Origin: Chitinophagaceae bacterium
GTDB lineage: Bacteria; Bacteroidota; Bacteroidia; Chitinophagales; Chitinophagaceae
NCBI GenBank assembly: GCA_016721725.1
Contig: JADKHN010000006.1
Coordinates: 930,001-994,000 of the forward strand
Direction of reading: 5' to 3'
DNA length: 64,000 nucleotides
Position 1 is the stretch's first letter, and each line of letters starts with the position of its first letter. The notes beneath the pieces were generated by a model. It was not told where the DNA came from. It saw nothing but the letters and a program-made list of their open reading frames with translations, and made no database searches. Below are positions 18,776-26,925 of this stretch, in pieces. A program made the translations under genes and the position numbers.

Positions 18776-20149
18776 ATGAAGACCATTATAGAACCCTTCC
18801 GGATCAAATCGGTAGAACCGATCTATTTCAATACCCCCGAAGAACGCCGGGTCATCCTGGAAAAAGCCCATTACAATCCTTTCCTGATCCACTCTAACGA
18901 TATACTCATCGACCTTCTGACCGACTCGGGCACCAGCGCCATGAGCAGTAACCAGTGGGCGGGCATCATGCAGGGTGATGAATCCTACGCCGGCAGTCCC
19001 AGTTTTTTCCGTTTTGAAGAAACCATTCAAAACATTACCGGTATGCCATTGGTCATACCCACACACCAGGGCCGTGCCGCGGAAAAGATCCTGTTCAGCA
19101 TCCTGGGCGGAAAGGGAAAATATTTTGTCAGCAATACCCTCTTCGATACCACCCGCGCCAATATAGAATTTTCCGGGGCCGAAGGCGTTGACCTGCTTTG
19201 TGAAGAAGGCAAACATCCCACCATACCCGCTCCTTTCAAAGGAAATATGGATACGGAAGCATTAATAAATTTCATCCGGGGAAAAGGCGCCGCCAACATA
19301 CCGCTCTGTATCATCACGATCACCAACAATTCGGGTGGCGGTCAACCGGTGAGTATGGCCAATATCCGTGAAGTAAAAAGGATCTGTTCGGAAAACAAGA
19401 TCCCCTTATTCATCGACGCCTGCCGGTTTGCCGAAAACGCGTATTTCATCAAACTGCGTGAACCGGGATACGCCGATAAGCCGGTGCCCGAAATTGTGAA
19501 AGAAATATTCTCCCATGCTGAAGGCTGCACCATGAGCGCGAAAAAAGACGCTTTCGCCAATATCGGCGGGTTCCTGGCGATGCGGGATGAACAACTGGCG
19601 CTCAAATGCCGGAACCTCCTGATCATCACGGAAGGCTTTCCAACCTATGGCGGACTGGCTGGCCGTGACCTGGAAGCCATCGCCATCGGATTGAAAGAAG
19701 TGATGGAAGAACATTACCTGCAATACCGCATCCGCAGCATTGAGTACATCACCAATAAACTGATCGATGCAGGCGTGCCCGTGATGCAACCAGCGGGAGG
19801 ACATGCTGTTTACATTGACGCCCGTGAAATGCTTCCGCATATCCCGGTTGACCAGTATCCGGGACAGGCGCTGGTGGGTGCCCTATACCTGGATGGCGGC
19901 ATCCGCTGCGTGGAGATCGGTTCTCTCATGTTCGGTAAATACGACGAACAACATAAACTCATTCCGGCACCCATGGATCTGGTCAGACTGGCCATCCCCC
20001 GCAGGGTCTATACCCAGAGCCATATCGATTATGTGGCTGAAGTGATCATAGAGGTCTTTGAACAAAGAAATGCGATCAGGGGATTGCAGATCGTTGAAGA
20101 AGCACCGATGCTGAGGCATTTCACCGCAAAACTCAAACCTGTACAATAA
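18776..20149 (+). CDS. tnaA: Tryptophanase (tryptophan indole-lyase)
   Basis: A 457-residue PLP enzyme of the beta-eliminating lyase family that cleaves L-tryptophan to indole, pyruvate and ammonia. The PLP lysine is K257 in TMSAKKD, and the THQGR phosphate-binding region is present. Residues that separate tryptophanase from tyrosine phenol-lyase all point to tryptophanase: Asp at 124 (FDTTR), Ile at 381 (VEIGS) and His at 448 (LRHFTAKL). The motif set matches Escherichia coli TnaA. No TnaC-type leader peptide is evident upstream. The gene is first in a tight cluster and is followed after 14 bp by the paralogous tyrosine phenol-lyase gene. Confidence 0.92.
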   Translation: MKTIIEPFRIKSVEPIYFNTPEERRVILEKAHYNPFLIHSNDILIDLLTDSGTSAMSSNQWAGIMQGDESYAGSPSFFRFEETIQNITGMPLVIPTHQGRAAEKILFSILGGKGKYFVSNTLFDTTRANIEFSGAEGVDLLCEEGKHPTIPAPFKGNMDTEALINFIRGKGAANIPLCIITITNNSGGGQPVSMANIREVKRICSENKIPLFIDACRFAENAYFIKLREPGYADKPVPEIVKEIFSHAEGCTMSAKKDAFANIGGFLAMRDEQLALKCRNLLIITEGFPTYGGLAGRDLEAIAIGLKEVMEEHYLQYRIRSIEYITNKLIDAGVPVMQPAGGHAVYIDAREMLPHIPVDQYPGQALVGALYLDGGIRCVEIGSLMFGKYDEQHKLIPAPMDLVRLAIPRRVYTQSHIDYVAEVIIEVFEQRNAIRGLQIVEEAPMLRHFTAKLKPVQ

Positions 20150-20163
20150 ACAAACTGAATGTT

Positions 20164-21543
20164 ATGACTTATATCAAGCACAGTTGGGCTGAGCCCTATA
20201 AGATCAAGATGGTGGAACTGTTACAAATGACGACAGCAGCCCAAAGAAAAAAAGCCCTGCAAGCGGCAGGCTACAATACTTTTCTTTTGAAATCGAAAGA
20301 AGTCTATATTGATTTACTGACCGACAGCGGCACCTCTGCCATGAGCGACCGGCAGTGGGCGGGCATCATGATGGGTGATGAAGCCTATGCCGGCAGCGCC
20401 AATTTCTTCCGCCTTGAGGAAGTGGTCAGGGAAGTATATGGCTACAAATACCTGATCCCCACCCACCAGGGCCGTGGTGCTGAAAATATCCTGTCGAAGA
20501 TCCTCATCAAAAAAGGAGATATCATTCCAGGTAACATGTATTTCACCACTACCCGCCTGCACCAGGAACTGGCCGGGGGAAAATTCGAGGACATCATCAT
20601 CGATGAGGCGCATGATCCTGAAAATGAATTCTCGTTCAAGGGAAATGTGGACCTGAACAAACTGGAAAGGATCATTAAAAAATACGGTGCCAAAAGGATC
20701 CCCTATATAAGCATCGCCACCAGTGTGAACATGGCCGGTGGCCAGCCGATCAGCATTAAGAATCTGAAAGAGCTCAGGGCGCTGACCAAAAAACACGGTA
20801 TCCGCATCATCCATGACATGACCCGCGTGGCCGAAAACGCCTTCTTTATCCAACAAAGGGAGAAAGGCTTTAACCATACCCCGATCAAAGAGATCGTAAA
20901 ACAGATCTGTTCCTATACCGATGGCGCCACCATGAGCGCCAAGAAAGATGCGTTGGTGAATATCGGCGGTTTCCTGGCCGTGAACGACTGGGATGTTTTT
21001 GAAGAAGCCCGGAACCTGGTGGTGGTCTATGAAGGACTGCATACCTATGGCGGCATGGCAGGCCGCGATATGGAGGCCATGGCCATCGGCATCGGGGAAA
21101 GTGTGAATGACGATCATATCCGGGCCAGGGTGGGCCAGGTGATCTACCTGGGTAATAAAATGCTTTCCTATCATGTACCCATTGTGAAACCCATCGGCGG
21201 ACACGGCGTTTTCGTGGATGCAAAAAAATTCCTGCCGCACCTCACGCAGGATCAATACCCGGCACAGACACTGGCCGCAGAAATTTACCTTGACTCCGGC
21301 GTTCGAACGATGGAAAGAGGCGTTGTATCGGCCGGGCGGAAAGCCAATGGCGAAAACTATTATCCCAAACTGGAACTGGTGCGGTTCACCATTCCGCGCC
21401 GGGTTTACACGCAAGCGCATATGGATGTGATCGCTGAATCAACGGCCCGGGTTTATGAAAAACGGAAAAAGATCAATGGATTGAAAATGATCTATGAACC
21501 CAGGTACCTCCGTTTTTTCCAGGCCAGGTTTGAAAAACTATAG
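20164..21543 (+). CDS. tpl: Tyrosine phenol-lyase
   Basis: A 459-residue PLP enzyme that splits L-tyrosine into phenol, pyruvate and ammonia. It is a clear paralogue of the preceding gene, but its diagnostic residues are those of tyrosine phenol-lyase: T128 (FTTTR, equal to T124 of the Citrobacter enzyme), R385 (TMERG, equal to R381, which selects the phenolic ring), and F452 (LRFFQARF, equal to F448). The PLP lysine is K261 in TMSAKKD. All these sites carry the same +4 offset against the Citrobacter numbering, which supports the alignment. It lies 14 bp after tnaA and is followed after 31 bp by a cytochrome c gene, so one transcript is likely. Confidence 0.92.
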   Translation: MTYIKHSWAEPYKIKMVELLQMTTAAQRKKALQAAGYNTFLLKSKEVYIDLLTDSGTSAMSDRQWAGIMMGDEAYAGSANFFRLEEVVREVYGYKYLIPTHQGRGAENILSKILIKKGDIIPGNMYFTTTRLHQELAGGKFEDIIIDEAHDPENEFSFKGNVDLNKLERIIKKYGAKRIPYISIATSVNMAGGQPISIKNLKELRALTKKHGIRIIHDMTRVAENAFFIQQREKGFNHTPIKEIVKQICSYTDGATMSAKKDALVNIGGFLAVNDWDVFEEARNLVVVYEGLHTYGGMAGRDMEAMAIGIGESVNDDHIRARVGQVIYLGNKMLSYHVPIVKPIGGHGVFVDAKKFLPHLTQDQYPAQTLAAEIYLDSGVRTMERGVVSAGRKANGENYYPKLELVRFTIPRRVYTQAHMDVIAESTARVYEKRKKINGLKMIYEPRYLRFFQARFEKL

Positions 21544-21574
21544 TACAACTCAGAACGTTCATCTTTTTTTACGC

Positions 21575-21976
21575 ATGCTTTCAGACAAAATAAAAATAGC
21601 GGCATTCGTTTCCCTGGTCCTTGCCTTTGCCGCTTATACGTTTTATTTATACACTCATTTACCGGTAGGTCAGCAAAAGACTTCCGACCCCGTCATCCGC
21701 GGAAAAACAGCCTGGCAGAAATACAATTGTTCGGCCTGTCACCAGATCTACGGGCTTGGCGGATTTCTTGGACCGGATCTGACGAATGTGTATTCGCTCA
21801 GGGGCAAGGATTATATCAGGGCATTCATGATAACCGGAACAACCATCATGCCCCAATTCCATCTGTCTGAACAGGAAATGAATGATGTTACGGCTTTTTT
21901 ATACGGCGTCGATTCATCGGGTAATGCAGATCCCCGGTCCATAAAAAAATACTATGACGGAACAATCGAACAATAA
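21575..21976 (+). CDS. NorC-like membrane-anchored cytochrome c
   Basis: A 133-residue protein with one N-terminal membrane anchor (about 8-28) and a single c-type haem site CSACH (52-56). The following QIYGLGGFLGPDLTNVYS is very close to the NorC pattern, and M92 in TIMPQF is the likely axial ligand. NorC is the electron-entry subunit of cytochrome c-type nitric oxide reductase. I chose the Met at 21575, not an upstream in-frame Met at 21494 inside tpl, because it directly precedes the anchor. The 3' end overlaps the next gene by 23 bp, indicating translational coupling with the NorB-like subunit. Confidence 0.88.
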   Translation: MLSDKIKIAAFVSLVLAFAAYTFYLYTHLPVGQQKTSDPVIRGKTAWQKYNCSACHQIYGLGGFLGPDLTNVYSLRGKDYIRAFMITGTTIMPQFHLSEQEMNDVTAFLYGVDSSGNADPRSIKKYYDGTIEQ

Positions 21977-23294
21977 GCTAAGGATGGTTTCCCGGTCCTT
22001 CCTGCTGACCGGCATGCTGTTGTTGGCGGCAGGCATGGTATTCGGACTGACTGGCGCCCTGCAATATCTTGTTCCCGGGCTGTTCAAATCCTATTTGTCA
22101 TTTGAAAAGATCAGGCCCTTACACGTTTCTTCCATGGTCTTCTGGATCCTTTTTGCCGCATCCGGCGGAGTACTTTCTTACCTTCAGCAACACACTGGCA
22201 GGCCCGTTTATTCAAACCTCCTCCTGGATATTCAGTTCAAGCTTTTTGTACTTTCCATTATCCTTATTCTGTACCAGTATTTTGCAGGAGTGTTCGGGGG
22301 AAGGGAATACTGGGAATTCCACCCTATACTGGCTATACCGTTCACTACAGGTTGGGTCCTGTTCGGGATCAATTTTTTCAAAACCCTGGGATCGCTGAAA
22401 AAGCAACCGGTCTATGTCTGGATGTGGACCACCGGCATCATTTTTTTCCTGTTCACGTTTGCCGAATCCTACCTGTGGCTGATCCCCTATTTCAGGAACA
22501 ATATCGTGAACGACATGACCATACAATGGAAATCTTATGGTTCGATGGTCGGCGCCTGGAACATGCTGATCTATGGCAGCAGTCTTTTCCTGCTGGAAAA
22601 GATCAGCGGCAATAAAAAGTATTCGAATTCCCCCATGTCCTTCGCGTTGTATTTCACCGGACTGTTCAACCTTATGTTCAACTGGGGTCATCACATTTAC
22701 ACCCTGCCCACCCATGGCTTCATAAAGAACGTCAGTTATCTCGTCAGCATGACCGAACTGCTGATCCTTGGCAGGATCATCTGGCAATGGAAGTCATCGG
22801 TCACAACGGCCGCCCGGCATTTTCATCATGTATCCTACCGATTCATGGTTGCCGCCGATGCCTGGATTTTTCTCACCCTGTTACTCGCGATCGTAATGTC
22901 GGTACCGGCGATCAATGTGTATACGCACGGCACCCATATCACGGTAGCCCATACCATGGGCGCCACCATCGGCATCAACAGTTTCCTGTTGCTGGCCATT
23001 GCCTTTGACCAGCTGGAAGATAAAACGAAGCAGGTCTTCATCAATATGAAATGGCTGAACCGGAATTACTGGATCGCGAATATTTCCCTGTTTGTTTTCT
23101 GGATCAGCCTGATCATCGCGGGCATATTAAGGTCCAGGTGGCAGATGAGCGGGGTCAGGATCCCCTTCAGTTCCATGATGGAGCAATTAAGACCCCTGTT
23201 CATGCTGTTTTTCGTTTCAGGCGCTGTACTGATGGTTTCGCTATTGCTGATCCTGGGGCAGACGATCAAAAACCATTTCATGCGCCAGCTATAA
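21954..23294 (+). CDS. NorB-like haem-copper oxidase family subunit with altered metal ligands
   Basis: A 446-residue protein with about 12 membrane helices, homologous to the catalytic subunit of nitric oxide reductase. Retained features are H57 (PLHVS, low-spin haem), GREYWE (117-121 region, like the NorB calcium loop), H246/H247 (WGHHIYTLP, FeB ligands), E268 (like E280) and H333 (haem b3 ligand). A gapless alignment to Pseudomonas NorB from W214 to H258 (44 residues in both) puts Y195 where the third FeB histidine H207 should be and V199 at the FeB glutamate E211. In the last motif H-x-H reads H333-T-M335, so the second low-spin haem ligand would be Met. It is coupled to the NorC-like gene. 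It may reduce NO, may be a distinct oxidase-family enzyme, or may have lost activity. My NorB reference is recalled, not computed. Confidence 0.82.
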   Translation: MTEQSNNKLRMVSRSFLLTGMLLLAAGMVFGLTGALQYLVPGLFKSYLSFEKIRPLHVSSMVFWILFAASGGVLSYLQQHTGRPVYSNLLLDIQFKLFVLSIILILYQYFAGVFGGREYWEFHPILAIPFTTGWVLFGINFFKTLGSLKKQPVYVWMWTTGIIFFLFTFAESYLWLIPYFRNNIVNDMTIQWKSYGSMVGAWNMLIYGSSLFLLEKISGNKKYSNSPMSFALYFTGLFNLMFNWGHHIYTLPTHGFIKNVSYLVSMTELLILGRIIWQWKSSVTTAARHFHHVSYRFMVAADAWIFLTLLLAIVMSVPAINVYTHGTHITVAHTMGATIGINSFLLLAIAFDQLEDKTKQVFINMKWLNRNYWIANISLFVFWISLIIAGILRSRWQMSGVRIPFSSMMEQLRPLFMLFFVSGAVLMVSLLLILGQTIKNHFMRQL

Positions 23295-23307
23295 TAAGAA
23301 TGAATGA

Positions 23308-24591
23308 TCAAACGCATTCTTCCACCTGTCTTTTTAATGCCGCTTTTTCCAGGGCCTGTTCAATATCCCGGATCAGGTCCTTTTCATTTTCCACACCGAT
23401 CGACAAGCGGATCATTTTAGGGCCGATGTGATAGTATTCCTTTTCACCATCCGGTATATCAACATGGGTCATGGTTGCCGGGTGTTCGGCCAGACTTTCT
23501 GTACCCCCAAGGCTTACCGCCAGTTTCACCAGTTTAAGATTATTCAAAAAGGCAAAGGCCTCTGCTTCACCGCCCCGGATATCGAAACTCAGCATCGCTC
23601 CATTCCCCAAACACTGTTTTTTATAGATGGCAAATTGTTCGGGGTCATCTTTTTTATAGCAGCCAAGGTAATAGATCTTCTCCACCATCGGGTGTTGTTC
23701 AAGATAAGCCGCCACTTTCTCCGCATTCAACGCCTGCTGGTCCATCCTCACTTTAAGTGTTTCCAGGCTGCGCAAGAGCATCCAGCCGGTAAAGGGACTG
23801 ATCATATTACCGAGGAATGTACGCAGTACTTTGATCCGGTGAATCGTTTCGTTGTTGCCGAGTACGGCGCCGGCAATAACATCACTATGCCCGCCGATGT
23901 ATTTGGTGGCAGAATAAAGGACCAGGTCTGCGCCATGCTTCAACGGATGTTGCCAAAGCGGACCCATATACGTGTTGTCTACGGCTACCAGGATTTGTTT
24001 GTCATCCGAAGAATATTTTTTTGCCAGCCTTGCACACATGCCGATATCAATGAGATCATTGGTGGGGTTGGCAGGGGTTTCGAGGTAGACCATCGCCAGC
24101 TTGTCGGCCATACCTGAAACGGCCAGTTGATTCTCAATTTCGTCCATGGATTCTCCCGCCCTGAATCCCATGACATGAATGCCGAATTTAGTAAGCACAT
24201 GATGAATGAAATGGTGCGTACCGCCATAAATGGGATTACTGTACAAAAGCAGGTCGCCTGGTTTCAGGAATTCCATGAGAACGGTTGAGATCGCGCTCAT
24301 GCCGCTTTCGAAAACCGCGCAAGCTTCAGCGCCGTCCCAAAGGGTGAGCCTGTCTTCCAGGATCTCCATATCGGGGTTGTTGATCCGGCTGTAGATCATC
24401 CCCATTTTCTCATTTTTTCTTTGCTTTCGCCGGCCATAGGCCACTTCAAAAAAGGCCTTCCCTTCTTCCGCATTTCTGAACACGAAAGTGGAGGTTTGAA
24501 AAATAGGGCATTTGATGGCACCCTCACTGAGATGCGGGTCGTATCCGTAACTCATCATTTGACTTTCGGGTGATATCTGTACATTTTTCAT
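23308..24591 (-). CDS. Gamma-family PLP enzyme of Cys/Met metabolism (cystathionine/methionine gamma-lyase or synthase type)
   Basis: A 427-residue fold-type I PLP enzyme with the Cys/Met-metabolism signature; the PLP lysine is K230 in SATKYIGGHSD, with YSRINNP at 67-73. Bacterial methionine gamma-lyases carry Cys in a YGCT motif; here the motif is YGGT (122-125), as in cystathionine gamma-lyases and synthases, so the specific reaction is uncertain. A basic stretch (GRRKQRKNEKMG, 53-64) before YSR looks like an insertion. The gene converges on the norB-like gene with 13 bp between the stops and is divergent from an Lrp regulator, a layout typical of amino-acid-responsive control. Confidence 0.85.
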   Translation of the reverse strand: MKNVQISPESQMMSYGYDPHLSEGAIKCPIFQTSTFVFRNAEEGKAFFEVAYGRRKQRKNEKMGMIYSRINNPDMEILEDRLTLWDGAEACAVFESGMSAISTVLMEFLKPGDLLLYSNPIYGGTHHFIHHVLTKFGIHVMGFRAGESMDEIENQLAVSGMADKLAMVYLETPANPTNDLIDIGMCARLAKKYSSDDKQILVAVDNTYMGPLWQHPLKHGADLVLYSATKYIGGHSDVIAGAVLGNNETIHRIKVLRTFLGNMISPFTGWMLLRSLETLKVRMDQQALNAEKVAAYLEQHPMVEKIYYLGCYKKDDPEQFAIYKKQCLGNGAMLSFDIRGGEAEAFAFLNNLKLVKLAVSLGGTESLAEHPATMTHVDIPDGEKEYYHIGPKMIRLSIGVENEKDLIRDIEQALEKAALKRQVEECV

Positions 24592-24743
24592 GTCTTTTCA
24601 TTTAGATAACAAAGTTCCGAAATGAAGTTTTTATTTCCTATATTTTAATTTTTATCAGTAAACATATCCATTATTTTAATTTATTTTAGTTTTTTTATCT
24701 TTTTTTATCCATTTTCATCTTAACTTTCAGTAAATTTTTCTTC
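24592..24743. promoter_or_regulatory. AT-rich divergent promoter region between PLP lyase and Lrp genes
   Basis: The 152 bp are markedly AT-rich with many short T- and A-tracts, the bendable kind of DNA that Lrp proteins favour. On the plus strand TAACTTTC (24721-24728) is one base off the TAnnTTTG -7 consensus and sits 15 bp before the regulator start. Autoregulation and control of the divergent gene by the Lrp protein are inferred from the layout. Confidence 0.45.
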
Positions 24744-25232
24744 ATGAACCAACTGGATAATACGGATGTACACATCCTGCAATTGCTGCAGCACGATGCG
24801 AGGCTGACCAATAAAGAGATCGCCGACAAACTGGGCAAAACGATCACCCCGGTTTACGAAAGGATCAAGTGGCTGGAAAAGGAAGGTTTTATCCAATGTT
24901 ATGTAGCCGTACTGGATAAGGATAAGATCGGCAAAGGACTGATCGCGTACACCAATGTACAACTTAAAGAACATGCCCATACCATGCTGATGGCTTTTGA
25001 AAAGGACATCATTCAATTCTCCGAGGTTATGGAATGCCATCACATGACGGGCATCTATGATTATTTACTGAAGATCGCCGTAAAAGACATGAATGAATAC
25101 CAGGACTTCATTGTCAACAAACTGGCTAAATTGTCCAATATCGGCACAGTACAAAGCGGGTTCGTGATGACAGAAGTGAAAAGAGAGACGGCCTATACGA
25201 TCACCGTTCCGGCAAAAAGGGGTAAAAGCTGA
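24744..25232 (+). CDS. Lrp/AsnC-family transcriptional regulator
   Basis: The 162-residue protein has an N-terminal helix-turn-helix (LDNTDVHILQLLQHDARLTN onward, then KEIADKLGKTITPVYERIKWLE) and a C-terminal RAM-type ligand-binding beta-alpha domain (about 65-150). Lrp/AsnC proteins bind amino acids and form octamers on AT-rich DNA. The position divergent from a Cys/Met-type PLP enzyme suggests it senses methionine, cysteine or a branched-chain amino acid and controls that gene. Its stop is 7 bp from the 3' end of mnmE, which converges on it. Confidence 0.93.
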   Translation: MNQLDNTDVHILQLLQHDARLTNKEIADKLGKTITPVYERIKWLEKEGFIQCYVAVLDKDKIGKGLIAYTNVQLKEHAHTMLMAFEKDIIQFSEVMECHHMTGIYDYLLKIAVKDMNEYQDFIVNKLAKLSNIGTVQSGFVMTEVKRETAYTITVPAKRGKS

Positions 25233-25239
25233 TCCGTTT

Positions 25240-26625
25240 TTACTTTCCGATACAGAACTTCGAAAAAATATAATCCAGTACATCCTCATTTGAAATATCA
25301 CCGGTGATGGTGGAAATATGATGCAGGCACTGGTGGATGTCGGGCGTGAGCAGGTCGCCGGAACGCTTAGCCTCCAATCCGGCCCTGATGGAGAGCAGTG
25401 AAAGCCTGACCTGTTGCAGGGCCTCGAAATGCCGGGCATTGGTGATGATGGTGTTCTCGGTATCCAGTTTGCCTTTTAAAACCTTTTCAACCAATTGCTG
25501 TTTAAGTAACGGGATATGATGTTGTTCTTTAGCGGAGATGAACAGTACGTCATGGCCCGCGAATTTTTCAGCGGCCGGCGCTTCTCCTGCCAGGTCGGTC
25601 TTGTTACCTACCAGGAGGTAGTTCCCGTTCTTTTCACTGATCAGGGCTATCGCGGCCTCCAGTTCTGCGGGAGTTTCCGTATTAATATCAAAAATATAGA
25701 TCACTTCATCCGAGGCGGCGATCTTCTCCCGGCTTTTTTCCATGCCGATCAGTTCGATCAGATCCTGGCTGTTGTCGCGCAGGCCGGCCGTATCGATGAA
25801 GCGGAACAGGATCCCGTCGATATTGATGACCTCTTCGATCGTATCCCGGGTCGTTCCCGCTATATCGCTGACAATGGCGCGGTCTTCATTCAGCAGCGTA
25901 TTGAGCAGGGTTGATTTTCCGGCATTGGGTTTGCCGATGATGGCCACGCTCACCCCGTTCTTGATGACATTGCCCAACCGGAATGAACTGAGCAGATCAT
26001 TCGTCGTCCGGCTGGCCTCATCGACCAGGGCCAGGAAAGCGGACCGGTCGGCAAATTCCACATCCTCTTCACTGAAATCGAGTTCGAGTTCGATAAGGGC
26101 GGAAAAACGGATCAGGTCTTCCCGCAATTTTTTCAGCACATCACTGAACCGGCCCCGGATATTATGCAGGGCCGAACGTTGGGAGGCAGAGGTATTGGCG
26201 GCGATCAGGTCGGCCACCGCCTCAGCCTGGGTAAGATCGAGTTTCCCGTTCAGGAATGCGCGCTGGGTGAATTCACCGGCCTTTGCCAGCCTGGCGCCTT
26301 TTCCCAGGCAGGCCTGGATCACCTGTTGGAGCACAAAGGGGCTTCCATGACAGCTGATCTCCACCACATCTTCGCCGGTATAACTTTTCGGGGCGCGGAA
26401 AAGGGAAAGGACCACTTCATCGATATCGCTTTGATCATCCTTTTTCAAAAACCCCACATGCAGGCTATGCGAAGGCTGAATCTGAAGGTCTTTGGAAGGG
26501 AACAGTTCATTGGCCACCCCGATGGCATTCTTGCCGCTGAGGCGTATCACGCCGATGGCCCCGATGCCATGCGGAGTGGCCAGCGCCACAATGGTATCAT
26601 CCCAGCCGGATAACTGTTGTTGCAT
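25240..26625 (-). CDS. mnmE: tRNA uridine-5-carboxymethylaminomethyl modification GTPase MnmE
   Basis: A 461-residue protein with an N-terminal folate-binding domain (DDTIVALATPHGIGAIGVIRLSG), a helical domain and an inserted G domain. The G motifs are GKPNAGKST (G1), the TTRDT region (G2), DTAGL (G3) and NKTD (G4). It ends in the family's hallmark CIGK with the functional cysteine. With MnmG it modifies the wobble uridine of certain tRNAs. Length is normal. It is transcribed alone; its upstream side borders a block of palindromic repeats. Confidence 0.97.
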   Translation of the reverse strand: MQQQLSGWDDTIVALATPHGIGAIGVIRLSGKNAIGVANELFPSKDLQIQPSHSLHVGFLKKDDQSDIDEVVLSLFRAPKSYTGEDVVEISCHGSPFVLQQVIQACLGKGARLAKAGEFTQRAFLNGKLDLTQAEAVADLIAANTSASQRSALHNIRGRFSDVLKKLREDLIRFSALIELELDFSEEDVEFADRSAFLALVDEASRTTNDLLSSFRLGNVIKNGVSVAIIGKPNAGKSTLLNTLLNEDRAIVSDIAGTTRDTIEEVINIDGILFRFIDTAGLRDNSQDLIELIGMEKSREKIAASDEVIYIFDINTETPAELEAAIALISEKNGNYLLVGNKTDLAGEAPAAEKFAGHDVLFISAKEQHHIPLLKQQLVEKVLKGKLDTENTIITNARHFEALQQVRLSLLSIRAGLEAKRSGDLLTPDIHQCLHHISTITGDISNEDVLDYIFSKFCIGK

Positions 26626-26672
26626 GGGGTAAAGATAAAGAAGGTTTGGTTACAGGGGGTCAAGACGATGAA

Positions 26673-26877
26673 GGGGTCAGGACGGCTCCAAGCCGTCAGA
26701 GACCCCTGTTGCTGTTAGAACCACTCTTTTTTTTAGGGTCCTGATGGCTGCGAACTATCATGACCCCGGGAACATCCATCCATTTTTTTAGGGGTCTGAC
26801 GGCTGCGAACTGTCGTGACCCGGGAACATCCATCCATTTTTTTAGGGGTCTGACGGCTGCGAGCCGTCGTGACCCCT
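26673..26877. repeat. Cluster of four REP-like palindromes
   Basis: Four imperfect copies of a hairpin with outer arms GGGGTC/GACCCC and inner arms GACGGCT/AGCCGTC lie at about 26673-26706, 26735-26767, 26790-26822 and 26844-26876. The last two units, with the linker GGGAACATCCATCCA and a T-tract, are direct repeats with a 54-bp period. Copy 4 has the best-paired inner stem; copies 2 and 3 have decayed inner arms. They fill the gap between the convergent-looking mnmE start and the tonB end. The function is unknown; such elements are often mobilised by REP-associated transposases or act on mRNA ends. Confidence 0.85.
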
Positions 26878-26905
26878 AAAAAAAATCCCCCGGAAACCGG
26901 GGGAT
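26877..26905 (-). terminator. Rho-independent terminator of the exbB-exbD-exbD-tonB operon
   Basis: A perfect 9-bp stem, ATCCCCCGG / CCGGGGGAT with an AAA loop (26885-26905), lies about 20 bp after the tonB stop. On the minus strand it is followed by a run of about nine T residues (plus-strand A-run 26877-26885). Confidence 0.9.
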
Positions 26906-26925
26906 CGAATATGTTTTTTTCACCG

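Noticed and set aside
18605..19216. Open frame of 203 codons on the minus strand at the start of tnaA, overlapping the amylase upstream region
   Set aside because: It is the reverse strand of tnaA with a low-complexity tail and no motif.
20314..21420. Open frame of 368 codons on the minus strand opposite tpl
   Set aside because: Its composition (His-, Gly- and Phe-rich without domains) is what the reverse strand of tpl would give; tpl itself is certain.
23308..24591. Call as methionine gamma-lyase (megL)
   Set aside because: The specificity cysteine of bacterial methionine gamma-lyases (YGCT) is Gly here; I kept a broader family call.
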